From NCBI GenBank assembly GCA_002803225.1, contig NXFV01000506.1:84312-148311 (forward strand): DNA of 64,000 bases. The letters run 5' to 3'. The notes under the pieces are model-generated. The model did no database searches. It saw only the letters and a list, made by a program, of their open reading frames with translations, and was not told the origin of the DNA. Origin of the DNA: Gamarada debralockiae (Eukaryota; Ascomycota; Leotiomycetes; Helotiales; Hyphodiscaceae). The translations under genes and the position numbers were made by a program. Below, one piece after another: positions 33,942 through 44,938 of the stretch. The first letter of the stretch is position 1. Each line of letters starts with the position of its first letter.

Positions 33942-35462
33942 ATGATGTTGCGCATTCTCTCTTTTGTGGTGGCCGCGGCGTTGGTTCCTCTAGGATTCGC
34001 GCAGAGCGTTGCCGGCGGGGCAGCCATAACCTCGTCCTCTACTTCAAGCTCAGCAGCTCCAACCCACACGGTCGCAGTCGGAAGTGTATGTCTTTCTACT
34101 ACCCCCATGGATTTCCTATGTTGACAGTTCCTCTAGGATGGCCTTGTGTTTACGCCGAATCAGTTAACAGCTGATGTTGGCGATATTGTTGGTTAGTCTT
34201 AAATCCACTATAGGGTTCAAATAGATGCTAAACAACTGCAGAGTTCTGGTTCTATCCTTTGAACCATTCAGTGGCGAGATCCGACTACAAGAGTTCATGC
34301 CTACCTTATGAAGACACTGGTTTGAACAGACAAGGCTTCTGGAGTGGCTTCCATCCAATGGCTGTCATCTTATCGGAAGTAGGTTAGCCTTGACCTTTAC
34401 GAAAACACCTCTCTCTCTGACTAGAGCAATAGCCTCCGAAGTTCCAAGTAACCATCAACGACACTGAACCCATCTTCTTCTACTGCTCTGCTCCTGGTGC
34501 CTGCATTGACGATGGTATGATTGGAGTCATCAACGCAGTATGCCAGCTACCTTCTCTTCCAGAAACTTGAATAGTTGCTCACAGGTATCAGAACGCTACC
34601 GAAACATTCGATACACAGCTTGCGTACGCTAAAAACTCAACATTAATGTTTAGTCCTGGGGAATACTTCCCTTCAGAAATCGTCCCCACGACCTCGTCAA
34701 CGACCTCCATACCCTCTGCTACATCAACGGCCGCTCCTGAGGCCACATCAACTCAAGCCGCGTCATCCAGTCACCCTTTACCAACCGGTGCTATCGCTGG
34801 CATTGCCATCGGAGGAGCTGCTGTTCTACTCCTAGGAGCAGCTGTCATCTACCTCTGCGGTCGCCAACGCACAATCGGCGAACTTCTCCACTCTCAACCT
34901 CAGTCAGGCCCAGCTTCATACATCCCCGCCCATCTCTCCACAGCATCATCAACACCAAGCTATCCTCCCAAAACACTATTCGGTTTCGATGCTGCGGCCC
35001 CTCGGCGATATTCAGCCCAAGGACGGTTCGCCGATCAATCGGCGGCCGATACTGAATCTTATCGATCACAGAGTCCACCGTTTCGAGGGATGGGGGAGAG
35101 AGAGATGATGATCCCTTCGATATATGTCGCTGGATCTCCGGGAAATATGAGCCCTGAAGGAAGACAAAGTCCGATAAGGCGGCCTGTGCCAGAGAGTCCG
35201 CTGAGGCCGAGTCCAATTAGCCCGTTGGGTGAGACTATGTATGTGCCTTTACACATGGAAGCACCAGCGCAACCCCCAGCGCAACCACCAGCACAACCCC
35301 CACCAAATTTCCGGTAAGTTACGTTCCGCAACTTGAGGCTATCGCGCTGACGTTGCTCTTAGGATAAGTAGATATGATTCTCAGCTGGGGCCTCATGAGC
35401 TCGCCGTAGAGAGTGAGCCGGTGTATCCCGCTTATAATCCTGCGAACAGGTCTGCTGTATGA
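33942..35462 (+). CDS. Serine-rich cupredoxin-domain protein with one transmembrane segment
   Basis: Six exons, 33942-34085, 34137-34191, 34242-34378, 34433-34537, 34592-35313, 35363-35462, give 420 aa; every junction is GT-AG and in phase. A signal peptide (MMLRILSFVVAAALVPLGFA) leads into a Ser/Thr-rich spacer, then a cupredoxin fold: HTVAVGSDGLVFTPNQLTA, GDIVEFWFYPLNHSVARSDY, FWSGFHPM, FQVTINDTEPIFFYCSAPG and CIDDGMIGVIN. The first His and the Cys copper-ligand positions are there, but the second His of the C-terminal loop is replaced (CSAPGAC), so copper binding is doubtful. After a Ser/Thr-rich stalk comes a TM helix (about 214-238) and a Pro/Ser-rich cytoplasmic tail with three AQPP repeats. 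It is probably a cell-surface protein of unknown role. Confidence 0.86.
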
Positions 35463-36438
35463 TATCTCGCAGTTCTCACATTTATTTTGCCTTTTCGTCG
35501 ACTTCCAACGGAGGAAGCAGAGATATTGTCGAATTTTTGATACCAAGCCGTGTTGAGATACTGGGATGAGTACCTAATCGGCGTTCAGATTTTGACGGCG
35601 CATTTGTGGAGTTTACGGAAAAGGAATTGGAGCTCAAGGCTCTTCCTGATCAGGTCGGATTGGCATCTTTCGTGTATCCAAATTATGATTAATGCTGTAC
35701 ATATTAAGCATGCGACACCATTGGACTGATCAAGAGATTCCGCTCCAAGTTTGCAACCCCTGCAACCGCCCGAATCCAGCGTATATGCCCAAGTTGTTGG
35801 AAGTTTTATCAGAACAAATATATATGTTCAAATAATCATGAGACCAAACTGATATGGTTGTCAAGATAGTATGATAATGAAGTAGACTTTTAGATCTGAC
35901 TAGTGACAGGCCAACATCGGGGCCAGACAAGTCAGGTGCCTGTTTGCCAGCCCATTATATAAGATTAGCTCTGGTTCCATCTAGGCTTCATCATTCTTAA
36001 ATATATACTTATTCATCACTGTGCAGTCCTCACGTGGCAAACAATTCTTGAACATGATAAGGGGGCAATATTCTCTAATGGCAGTGTGCGGATCGACATA
36101 TCAAATTCACCATTCCTTTGCAGGCTGTTCACTCAGACGCTAAACTTGATATGCGGACGCAATGGATTCACAGGCAACTTTTTTGCAATCACAGAGCATA
36201 CAGCGTTTCAAATGAATTTGGATTCACTGGGGACAGTACGAGTGGAACTACTACAAAAGACGCAGAAAGATCCACCAAACCTCAACTTGACCCAACCCCA
36301 TCTCTTCGTATATTGTGATCCCAAGTCAACGACTAAGCTCAATCATCACCTCATAAAATAGAAATCACAAGCAGGACATACCAATTCAGACCCCTCAATT
36401 GTCGATTACATCACTGACTATTCTTCAGACGTCGCAAT
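35463..36438. other. Intergenic
   Basis: About 1 kb with no gene I can support; AT-rich around 35780-36070. Nothing else seen. Confidence 0.45.
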
Positions 36439-37350
36439 GTCTTACACCAAAGTCGATGCAGATTAGGGTCTGCCAGCCCAGCAACACGAAAGCCAGTTTT
36501 GATACCCTTACTCAAAGATTTGCTTAATGATCAATTCCTCAAGTGCGCTCAACTCCCTCCCTTCTTAGTATTGTTATGCAAAAAGCCAAGCTGACACACT
36601 GGCAGGCATGTCGAACTCTCATTGAACTATACGCCACCAGGCGCGGCTGAGAAATTCAAACTTCCGAAGAAGATGATCTCATACTATTTCAACCACTCAA
36701 GACAGCAATCAACGGCCATTTCAATGAAGCTATTAAATCTGAGTTCTAGTTGGAAGAATGTAGGGTTGGGACCTTTCACCTCGTCATTCAAGTATGCATC
36801 ACTGGCAATATTCCTCAAAGAATCGCCCTTCGAGCCAACCAGGACTCAGGTTTTCAAATGGTTTATGTTACTAACATGATTCGCAGTAGTGCTACAACGG
36901 CTAGCTCGTCCTCCCTGAAATCCCTGGAGAGAGGAATGCGAAGAAAATTGGTCGCTTTCTCGATGTCCTGGCGTTCGCCGATTATCTTGATATTACGAGT
37001 ATGAAAACATAACTACCTCTCGTTCGGCTCCCTTCAAAGAGTGACGCAGACCTCTGCAACCCCCTAGCCTCGATCGATTCTGTTATCGATCAGATAAGAC
37101 AATCCTCTTAGCAGATGTACAAGCTCTTGAACTGGGCCATATCCGAAAGGCGATTGACAAATTCCCTTCAATTAACACACATCCGGTCCGCAAGATGTTC
37201 GCTCACGCAAGCCTCAATCTTTGGCTCAACCATGCTCACAATCTACACCAGTCTGACGCTCTTACCTTTAGATTCTAGAATGAGGTCAAGGAAGTGGAGG
37301 CATTTGCTTCGGACATGCTGAAGGCACTAGCGGATATAAATAAGTTTGGT
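36439..37350 (+). pseudogene. Decayed gene of unknown function
   Basis: Fragments of one protein can be followed along the plus strand but not in one frame: MSYTKVDADxGLPAQQHES at the start, then PVLIPLLKDLLNDQFLKCAQ, an apparent intron with a CTGACAC branch site and GGCAG acceptor near 36605, then ACRTLIELYATRRG (stop) EIQTSEEDDLILFQPL, HLVIQVCITGNIPQRIAL and finally GHIRKAIDKFPSINTHP with WLNHAHNLHQSDAL. At least three in-frame stops and frame changes break it. I do not recognise the family. The pieces look mostly helical and non-secreted. Confidence 0.5.
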
Positions 37351-37959
37351 GAGAGGACTTGTTAACTAAGACACCGCCACTATGTTGGATGTGGGCTGTC
37401 GATTTTTGGTTGTAGGAGAATTCATGAAGTAATGCATTGGAGGAAAATGGCAAGAGACTCTTGGAGGCTTTGATGGTTATTTGTTGCGGCGCCTGAATAG
37501 ACAGAAATTTGTCAGCACAAGAATCAACTAGATGAGTGAGGAACAACCGTAATTCGGGGTGTGATGTTATGAAGACATTGGATCGTGAGACACTGGTACC
37601 CAAATTCTTTGGTAGGCATTCTAACTTCGCAGGACCATCTACATTTTCAACTCTAAGGCTTTGTGATATGTCCCGAGGTGCCTGTAATAGCATTCACAAC
37701 GCCCAAAAAGATTCACGAAGTCCATCAAGTGGTGCCAAGCCAAGCGTTCCTCCCCACTTCGGTTCGGAAAGTCAGCCTTATGGTGTTTCCCTACGTCAAA
37801 AGGTTGCATGCAAAGTATTTCCGGTGTACCAGCATTCATTGGCAGGGGAATACGAGGTGCTTACTTGATACATGTCAATTTCAAAGCAGTGGGAAAACCA
37901 AATAAATACTTAGGAAAAGGCAAGTGGCTCTTGAAAAATAGTAATACTACAAACAAATC

Positions 37960-38525
37960 ATGGTTCATACTCAAATCGAAATTGCGGCGACGCCGGAAGA
38001 ATGTCGAAAAGTCGTGAGTGATACACCCAATGTCTACAGAATTTGGGCTCACGCCACTTGAATATTTTTTGACTTTAATCGCTGGCATGAGATGAACAAT
38101 CCGATGATAAGATCAATCTCCAAACTTCCTCAGGTCACTGGACCGATTGAAAAGGGTGAGAAGTTGAATGTCAATTTCGGCGGTATGACCAGCCAGGTTG
38201 TGGTGACTGTACATTTCCTCATCACCGAATCCAGAATCATCAAGTGACAGTTTAAAAATAGGAAAATACGCCCAGCACCTTCAAATGGAGAGGAGATACG
38301 ATGTATGTCATATCTGGGGATCACACCTTCCAGTTTGAAGCCAGCAAGACTACGCCGGGAGGAACGACATTCATCAACATTGAAATACCGGCGAGGCTAA
38401 ACGTTCTTCTGATGAAGCTTATGCCTGCAACGAAAATGTTCAACCAGTTCTGTGTGGACTTCAAGTCAAGGGTTGAGAAGTTGAAAGCGGATGGTGCAAT
38501 TCAAATGGAGGAAACTGCTCCTTGA
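37960..38525 (+). pseudogene. SRPBCC (START-like) protein, probably inactivated by a lost splice acceptor
   Basis: Exon 1 (37960-38013) codes MVHTQIEIAATPEECRKV and ends at a good GTGAGT donor. The family continues with DFNRWHEMNNPMIRSI at about 38070, but no AG lies just before it: the sequence there is TGAATATTTTTTGAC, as if ATAG had become ATAT. The only nearby AG (CTACAG, 38040) gives an early stop. Downstream, a second intron (GTACAT to AATAG, about 38209-38271) joins VVVT to ENTPSTFKWRGDTMYVISGD, and the frame runs to TAA/TGA at 38525 (MQMEETAP-like end). Homologues of this family are small proteins of about 165 aa with a hydrophobic pocket. It is either a pseudogene or uses an unusual splice. 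Confidence 0.6.
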
Positions 38526-40173
38526 TTGAAGTGTAACGGCACTTATGGAGTACACGAGCTATCGCGAATTCATGTATGGGATTGTGATTGCGCTCAGATC
38601 AAAGACTCTAAATCATGAAGGTTTGAAACATTCAACGGCTCATATCTTGAATTGCCGGCATCAAGTTTGAGTCCTATGACTGAAGTTTTGGGTTTCGACA
38701 TTGCACTGCACGAGCCCGAGTGGTGTGCACCTGCATCGCTCCATTCCCCCCACAATTTTGTTCAGAACCGTCTTCTTGCCCAAGGATCGGCAGTCAAAGA
38801 GCTTCTGATACCTGGAAATCTTGTGCAGGGCCACTAAACTCACGCCAAAGTTCCAACCGCCTTTTAGCCCCTTCGTTTCGGCACCCATAGCCTTTCACCG
38901 TCTTCAGTCTCCTTTCAGCCTCGTCCCTCTGGAGCGATGTGGCAGGCTCTCAGCCTCCCTTTCGACTTCTTTTACCAAATCAGCCAGACTGACCAGAGAC
39001 TGGTGGACGGCTTCTCAGCTTGCGGCGACCATCTGGCGCTTCTCGGGCAGAGCGACAACTTCTCACCAAATGATCCAAAAACCTCCTCCCACTTCTCACG
39101 GCCTCATCCAACTTGGGCGCTTAAAGCCCATCTCCATGATCTCTTACCACCAATCAAATACCCCTACCTATCACCACTGCACACCACACACCCAAACACC
39201 AGACCCCTGCTCTCCCCGTTCCACTAAAATATCAGCTGGATCGCATGGGCGCTTAAATCCCATGCAGCCGGGTCGCCTGCCTCCCTCTTCCCGTTAGTGC
39301 TCCGCTTGCTGCTTTTGAGGCTTCCAAAAATACTATCTCAGAATTTGGGGTTGCGTTGGAGCTTGTAGAAGGAGGCTTTGCTTGTTGGTGGTGGAGGTCA
39401 GAACAAGCTTGCTGAGTTGGAATCCTTCAGTGTAGCTGAATTATGCTTATGATGATCTTCGGGTCTGAATCTTGGTTAATGATTATCGTACAGTATGTAA
39501 GGTACAGAGCCTTGTGGAGGACGTGAATAGAAAGGCCCGCAGATGAAGCCTGGCCACCGAAAAGGCCATGTTTATTTGTTTTGATAAATATTATGATGTG
39601 ATGTGTCGAGGTCTTAGATCTGGCTCTGTTTACAGATGGAGGCTCGATGTGATTCCCGTGACACAAGATATGCAGTGTGATGATTCGTGAGGTTATTGGT
39701 AAGGTGTTTGAATTCATTGCTTATTCTGGTATCCCCTCCCACGCCTCTTTCTCCAATCCAATCCCAGGCCCAATCCCAAAGAACGCCGATATACGCCCAC
39801 CATAGCCACTTTCCCCGTTTCCATAGAGAATATATCCTCCAATCCTTTAAATGGTTCATGGTATGACGTGCCGAAAGTCAAACCCGGTTTGCTCTTTCGA
39901 ACATCGTCCGCTACCTTACTCCAACGATGCTCCAGGCTTTACACCAAGTAAGATAGCGTAACAAGACTCTGACATTTTCCTCCCTAACTTAGACCTGTCT
40001 CTCTAGGTCTGCTTTTCATGAACAAGAATCGAAGACGTGAACTCATAAATAGAGGGTGTTTGTTGCGAAGATGAGAGATTATGACAAAGTAGATGGGTAA
40101 AGTGTAGACGGCAATGGTGTTTTTGGTGACGAAGCTTGTGTGGTATATGTGAAGAACGGATATGGTGACTCGA
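38526..40173. other. Intergenic
   Basis: About 1.6 kb. Several short frames of 60-160 codons occur (for example plus 38821-39297) but they are Ser/Thr/Pro-skewed, lack domains and have no support from splice signals. I see no gene. Confidence 0.45.
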
Positions 40174-40806
40174 CTATTCGACCTTCCTCCTCTTTCCTTT
40201 TGGCGCGGGGCTCATCCTCGGTGTATATGTGACTGTTCGCGTGACGATTTCTCTGACTTGACGAACGCTTGATCGAGTTGGTTTTGGTGACTTGACATCG
40301 AAGTATCTTCCTTTGCTCGTGAAATCCCAATCGAAGGGTGAGCGTGCACTTCTTGCGCTGAAGGGTGATCGAACCGCCGAGGGTGCGCTCAAGGGGGATT
40401 CGACGCTCGAGTATGCTGGAGATGCAGGAATTCGAAGACGTCCTAACCGTGTAGTGGAAGGCGCAGAGGAGGGGTAGACAAAAGGGTTAGGCGTTGTTGA
40501 TGTAGGTGACTTGTGGGTTTCGCAATTACATGAACAGTCGCTGTGTTCACTCGAGCCAGTTGACGGTGCTGAGGTTGGTGTCGTTCTCCCAGATGACTTG
40601 TCTCCAGGAAGCGGGCTGCCCATGGTCTTGAGGAAGTCGGTATACGCAATCGGAGGTGTGATGGGAGTCTTGATTCCCGTCTCCTGCTTGATGAAGTCCG
40701 CGAAACCTGGGAAGGGGCTCCGCGACGAGAGGGCTGAGAGCTCGGAGGGGAATGTTGAAGTCATTGGAGTCTTGAGTTGGGGGAGCTTAGGTTTAGTTGA
40801 AGGCAT
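40174..40806 (-). CDS. Conserved fungal Ser/Pro-rich protein, unknown function
   Basis: Single exon, 210 aa. The sequence is Ser/Pro/Thr-rich and probably disordered. One ordered-looking motif, PFPGFADFIKQE...PPIAYTDFLKTM, resembles the PP-AYTDFLK motif common to small hypothetical proteins in filamentous ascomycetes. A Cys cluster (CSCNC, about residues 94-98) and a basic C-terminus (PRMSPAPKGKRRKVE, a likely nuclear-localisation signal) follow, preceded by many SP/TP sites suitable for proline-directed kinases. No enzymatic function is suggested. The leader upstream (about 40810-41700) is long, as is common for regulatory genes. Confidence 0.72.
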   Translation of the reverse strand: MPSTKPKLPQLKTPMTSTFPSELSALSSRSPFPGFADFIKQETGIKTPITPPIAYTDFLKTMGSPLPGDKSSGRTTPTSAPSTGSSEHSDCSCNCETHKSPTSTTPNPFVYPSSAPSTTRLGRLRIPASPAYSSVESPLSAPSAVRSPFSARSARSPFDWDFTSKGRYFDVKSPKPTRSSVRQVREIVTRTVTYTPRMSPAPKGKRRKVE

Positions 40807-43800
40807 TTTGTGTCCTAGTCGAGATAACGAATGTCCAAAAGATCAAAGGAATGACCCGGAGCACAAAAGGCCAACAATCAAATCTGCGATGACGGGTAGT
40901 CCGTGAGGAAAGAAAGGTATCGTGATTTGGGCGACGGGTAAAGTATTATAATGTGATGGCTTGAAACGGGCTTGTTTGGCAGCTTCCCCAGTTCAGGTGA
41001 GGCGCGTCCGTGTCAGGCCAGGAAGAAAGGCAGACCGATAATAGCAGCCAGCGCTATGAGGAAGTGATGGGCGCTTGGGGGTGGGAAGTGGTCGTGAAGG
41101 CGGCGGCGATGCTCGAGTGCACCCACCCGCAGTAACGCAGTAAGGGAGGATATGCAGTCAACTTTTTTGTTGTGCTGGCTGCACGCTGAAGGGAAATTTC
41201 GCGTGGTTCAAAGCGGCGTGGGGTGATGCAAGAGACGCTGATTTCTGGGAAGCGAGGGTCCCTTGTCAGCCTATGATGGGGGGGAAACAACGTCGAAACT
41301 ACCAATCGTAGTACGTCAAAATCTGTACCAGCGACAAATTACTGGAGGGCGGCGACGGGTATTGTCTGACAAGGACTAGACCAGCTTTGCGATTCGTGAA
41401 TCTCTTGTCGGGTACAAGAAGGTACGGAAGTATGACGGCGAGCTGTGTTTGACTGGGATTGGACGTGATTCGCGCCTCGCAAGTGCAGGTGGGAACAGCG
41501 TCTGTAGATGGAAGCGGACTGATTGGAGGAGGATCGCCCTGGGGATCTCGTGTGAATAGGCTATACTTAGAAAGCCACGAAAGTGCTGGCAGTCGGCGGC
41601 ACGAGTTGATGAAAGCTTCCGGCTGATAATCACTGACTTCCTGTCAATGATTGGACCAAAGAACCAACTGTTGGTAGTATTCCGTGGTGACTGAGCTTGA
41701 CCGAGTAGAGAGAGACTTTGTTTTTCCAGTCGGCGTGATCTCCCAAGGAGGATAAGGATGACTGATGGAACTAGGGCGTTGTTGCGTTGTGATGAGGTGA
41801 ACCGAGAGTGTGGTTGCTGGGAACTGATTGCGAATGAATAAATCCGAGACGATAATATTGGCTTGGATTTTGTTGCAACTGATCTGGTGATGAGCTCCGG
41901 GTTAAGGCTGGGGAGGCGTTGGATAAATCTCTTCGGGACGAAAGTTTGTCTTAGGATATTTCGAGCATTATGTAGTTTTGTCCAACAACTTTGTTATCTT
42001 TTCCCCTCATGTCTGATACACCGTGCCCGCGCGGCACCATCTCATCAATTCCTCCGAAGTATTCAATGATCGAATCATTAGAGTTGAAGTACTGTACTTC
42101 GCCGTCTGTCAGTGTATGGCCTGGGACTCCCGCGCGCTTTGGACGCAATACAAGGATGTCAGCCGCCAGCCACATAACAACTTCAAGCGACGTTAAGAGA
42201 GGGGCTCGGGGAAGTTATCTGGGTGGCTGCCATATCGTCGTGACCCAATAACAAGTGATACTGTTAGTTGAAAGTTTACCAGCGCGCGGGTATCTTGACA
42301 GGTCGGGACCCCATCTGGCAGCACATGCTATCGAATGGGAGGTTATCCAGTAGATTCTTCCTGACGAGCCTCCCATATCACCTTCTAGGAGTTTACCCCT
42401 CATCCAACAATCAAGTATATTTGCTCTGTTAACGCCACACTTAAGCAGGAGCGCCTGCTCAATTTCGAAACTCCCTGAGTGGTTATGAAATATAAACTCT
42501 CAGCATGGCTGGCAGAGGAGGTCTCTTTCATGCGGCCAGTCTTCACCTCGTCGTCAATGACCCATGCATCAATCCATCCTAAATGGAGGGCGCTTGTGAT
42601 GGAATCGTTGCAGGGTTACTGTTGATTTTTATCAGAAAGATTTGGAGCTCAGACCTCGAAGTTGGAAGTCTGAGACAACGTCAAATCTCTATCAACAATT
42701 TATCGGGTTTGTTTCTTGATAATGGCGTTACAGGAGGGAGCAAGTTGAGAGTTGTATACCCAATTCAAAATCATCTGGCGCTGTCCTCTCAAAAGTGGGC
42801 GAGGGATAAAACCTTGTTCAAGAGGCGCCAATTCCTGCAGTAATAATGACGGCAAGCGGAGGAAGGATTAATCGACGACAAGAGATTCGTGCTCGCCGGA
42901 ATGCATCATGCTGCTACAGGGGATGCGAGGATTTTGAGCGGATACCTATGGCACAACGAGCGTTATTCCCGGTCAACCCGATCGTAGATTGCAAGAAAGT
43001 ACTAACAATCGAAACCATTCGCACGAGGAGGCACAAAACCAAGTTTTCTATTCGATCTCTAGTCCAGATCAGCTCTTTGAGATTGCCAAGTGGCCCTGTC
43101 GTCGGATTCTTCTATCCGCCCCTTTAATGAAGGTTGCTCGAATCATCTCGCTGGGCATACTTGCGATCAGAGCGGAATAAACGCTTCCTTTCCACGTGCG
43201 AGGTTGCCCCAATCCCAAAGACGTGGACAGGCGGTTGGCTGATCACGTGGCTCGAACCAACATGAGCGGGCAGTCCCCCAATAGATGGCTATTGTACAAG
43301 TGGTGTCGCAGCCCAAGATGAGGTGTTGAACAGCACCTGGTATCAGATGTCAGCCACTTTGAACTAGTCTACCAATACGACTGTTCCGCAAATCACGTGC
43401 TGCCACGAGCTTCCATGAGGACTTCGTCATGTATCAAGTCTGGCGGTACCATTGTCCATGTCATTGGTATTTTATCTTCAGCTGTCTGCAAGCCATTCAG
43501 GATCTGGCCACAAGTGAGCGTTGAACACAGGTGAGCTCAAAAGGCATCCTGGCTCTCAACAACCTGCTCGTGCTCTCAAAATGATACTTCCGATATTGCT
43601 GAAGCTTTGTTGGAAATTGTGAGAAAACTGGCAATACTGAAACATTTTTCATGCTCTAGGGCCGAAAGAGTGAGTAAAGTTCGGAGGTAGCCTTCAAGTA
43701 GAGAACGACGATCCTATCGCGGACCAGATGACCTGCCTGAAATTCTGATATCCCGGATTCGTTCATTATTGGGATTAACCTCTGTAGCTTCAGAACTGGG

Positions 43801-44938
43801 CTGAAATACGAGGGATTCGATGAGAACAACAAACAGTCTTCCACCCGGTATTTATCCTGAGCGATAATTGTCTGGTGGTTCTTGTCACTCGGCTGGCTTT
43901 ATTATATCATGCCTCATTTACAGGCTGAGACGATGCGTTCTAATAGATAGAATCCGAAAGCCTAGCTGCCCCGTTCACCCATAACTGGAACCTTTCATTC
44001 CCCTTCTCACTCTAAGTTGGAATGTCATTCTGGATAAATGCAAAACCCGTAGCTTCGGGTCAAGCTACTTGACCACAACGCCGACTTCGGTTGAGAAGCG
44101 TGCACTGACGTGAGCGTCATTCTTCGTCGATGGTAAAACGATTTGGAAATTGGCCTTTCCTTCTTTACGTCCAGCTAGCCTTCAAATCCTCCATTGGCCG
44201 ACCTGAGGCAAAGGTCCCTTCGGTCTAGGCATGGAACCTTGCCAGGAAGCTCTTTTCTAGGTTCATTCTCTGCATCTTTGCTTATTTAGAGTATTATCTA
44301 GTCTGCTCCCACCGCTATTGAGCAAGTACTTTGTACCTTCCTCCACACCACTGCTTGAGGCAACTTCATTTAGCCTAAACCCCATATCCCAACACCCCAA
44401 AATAGGCGAGGCACCACTTCAAAACCAGCCCAAAGCTGAGACATTGCTGTCAAATTATGAGGCTACTTCGCTCTAAAGCTAAGAAACGCCTCGGATAGAC
44501 GAAGCGATTTTGGATCACGCTTCCACGGAGGTAAAGTCACTGCATTTACCCGACTAGCGACTTTCTCCCTTTAACTAAGATACCGCTCCCAATATTGAAG
44601 CGAACGCTTTGGTGAAGGCAAATTTGCGGGTCTGAACTGTCGTTTCTGAGTTCTCAATGGTTGTTTGGGGAGAATGGAGAACCTTTCGGCCGCCATCGAA
44701 ACCCTAAAGCCCTAGATAGAGCCCCGTGGATTGATCCTCCGCACGTTTGACTTGGCCTGGAGCAAAGTTGACGGCGGATAAGTGCCCATGGGGATAGGGA
44801 CACGGACCAGATAGAAATCCATATATTAATCCGCTTTTCCTGTCAGAGTCCACAGATATCGAAGATCCGTTCATTCTAGGATCCTCCAAGAATACTTCGA
44901 CTACTAAGTGTGACTGTTCGTCTGCGGCAGCGATCAAG
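40807..44938. other. Gene-poor interval with decayed coding patches
   Basis: About 4.1 kb without an intact gene. The minus-strand patch 42175-41951 (TDGEVQYFNSNDSIIEYFGG) looks protein-like but is isolated. Three CACGTG hexamers lie at 43193-43198, 43244-43249 and 43394-43399. A short perfect stem (GGTCAAG CTA CTTGACC) is near 44058-44074. No repeats, tRNA or clear promoter recognised. Confidence 0.45.

Noticed and set aside
35255..35305. Tandem repeat GCGCAACCCCCA as a minisatellite
   Set aside because: It is coding sequence for the AQPP repeats in the cupredoxin tail.
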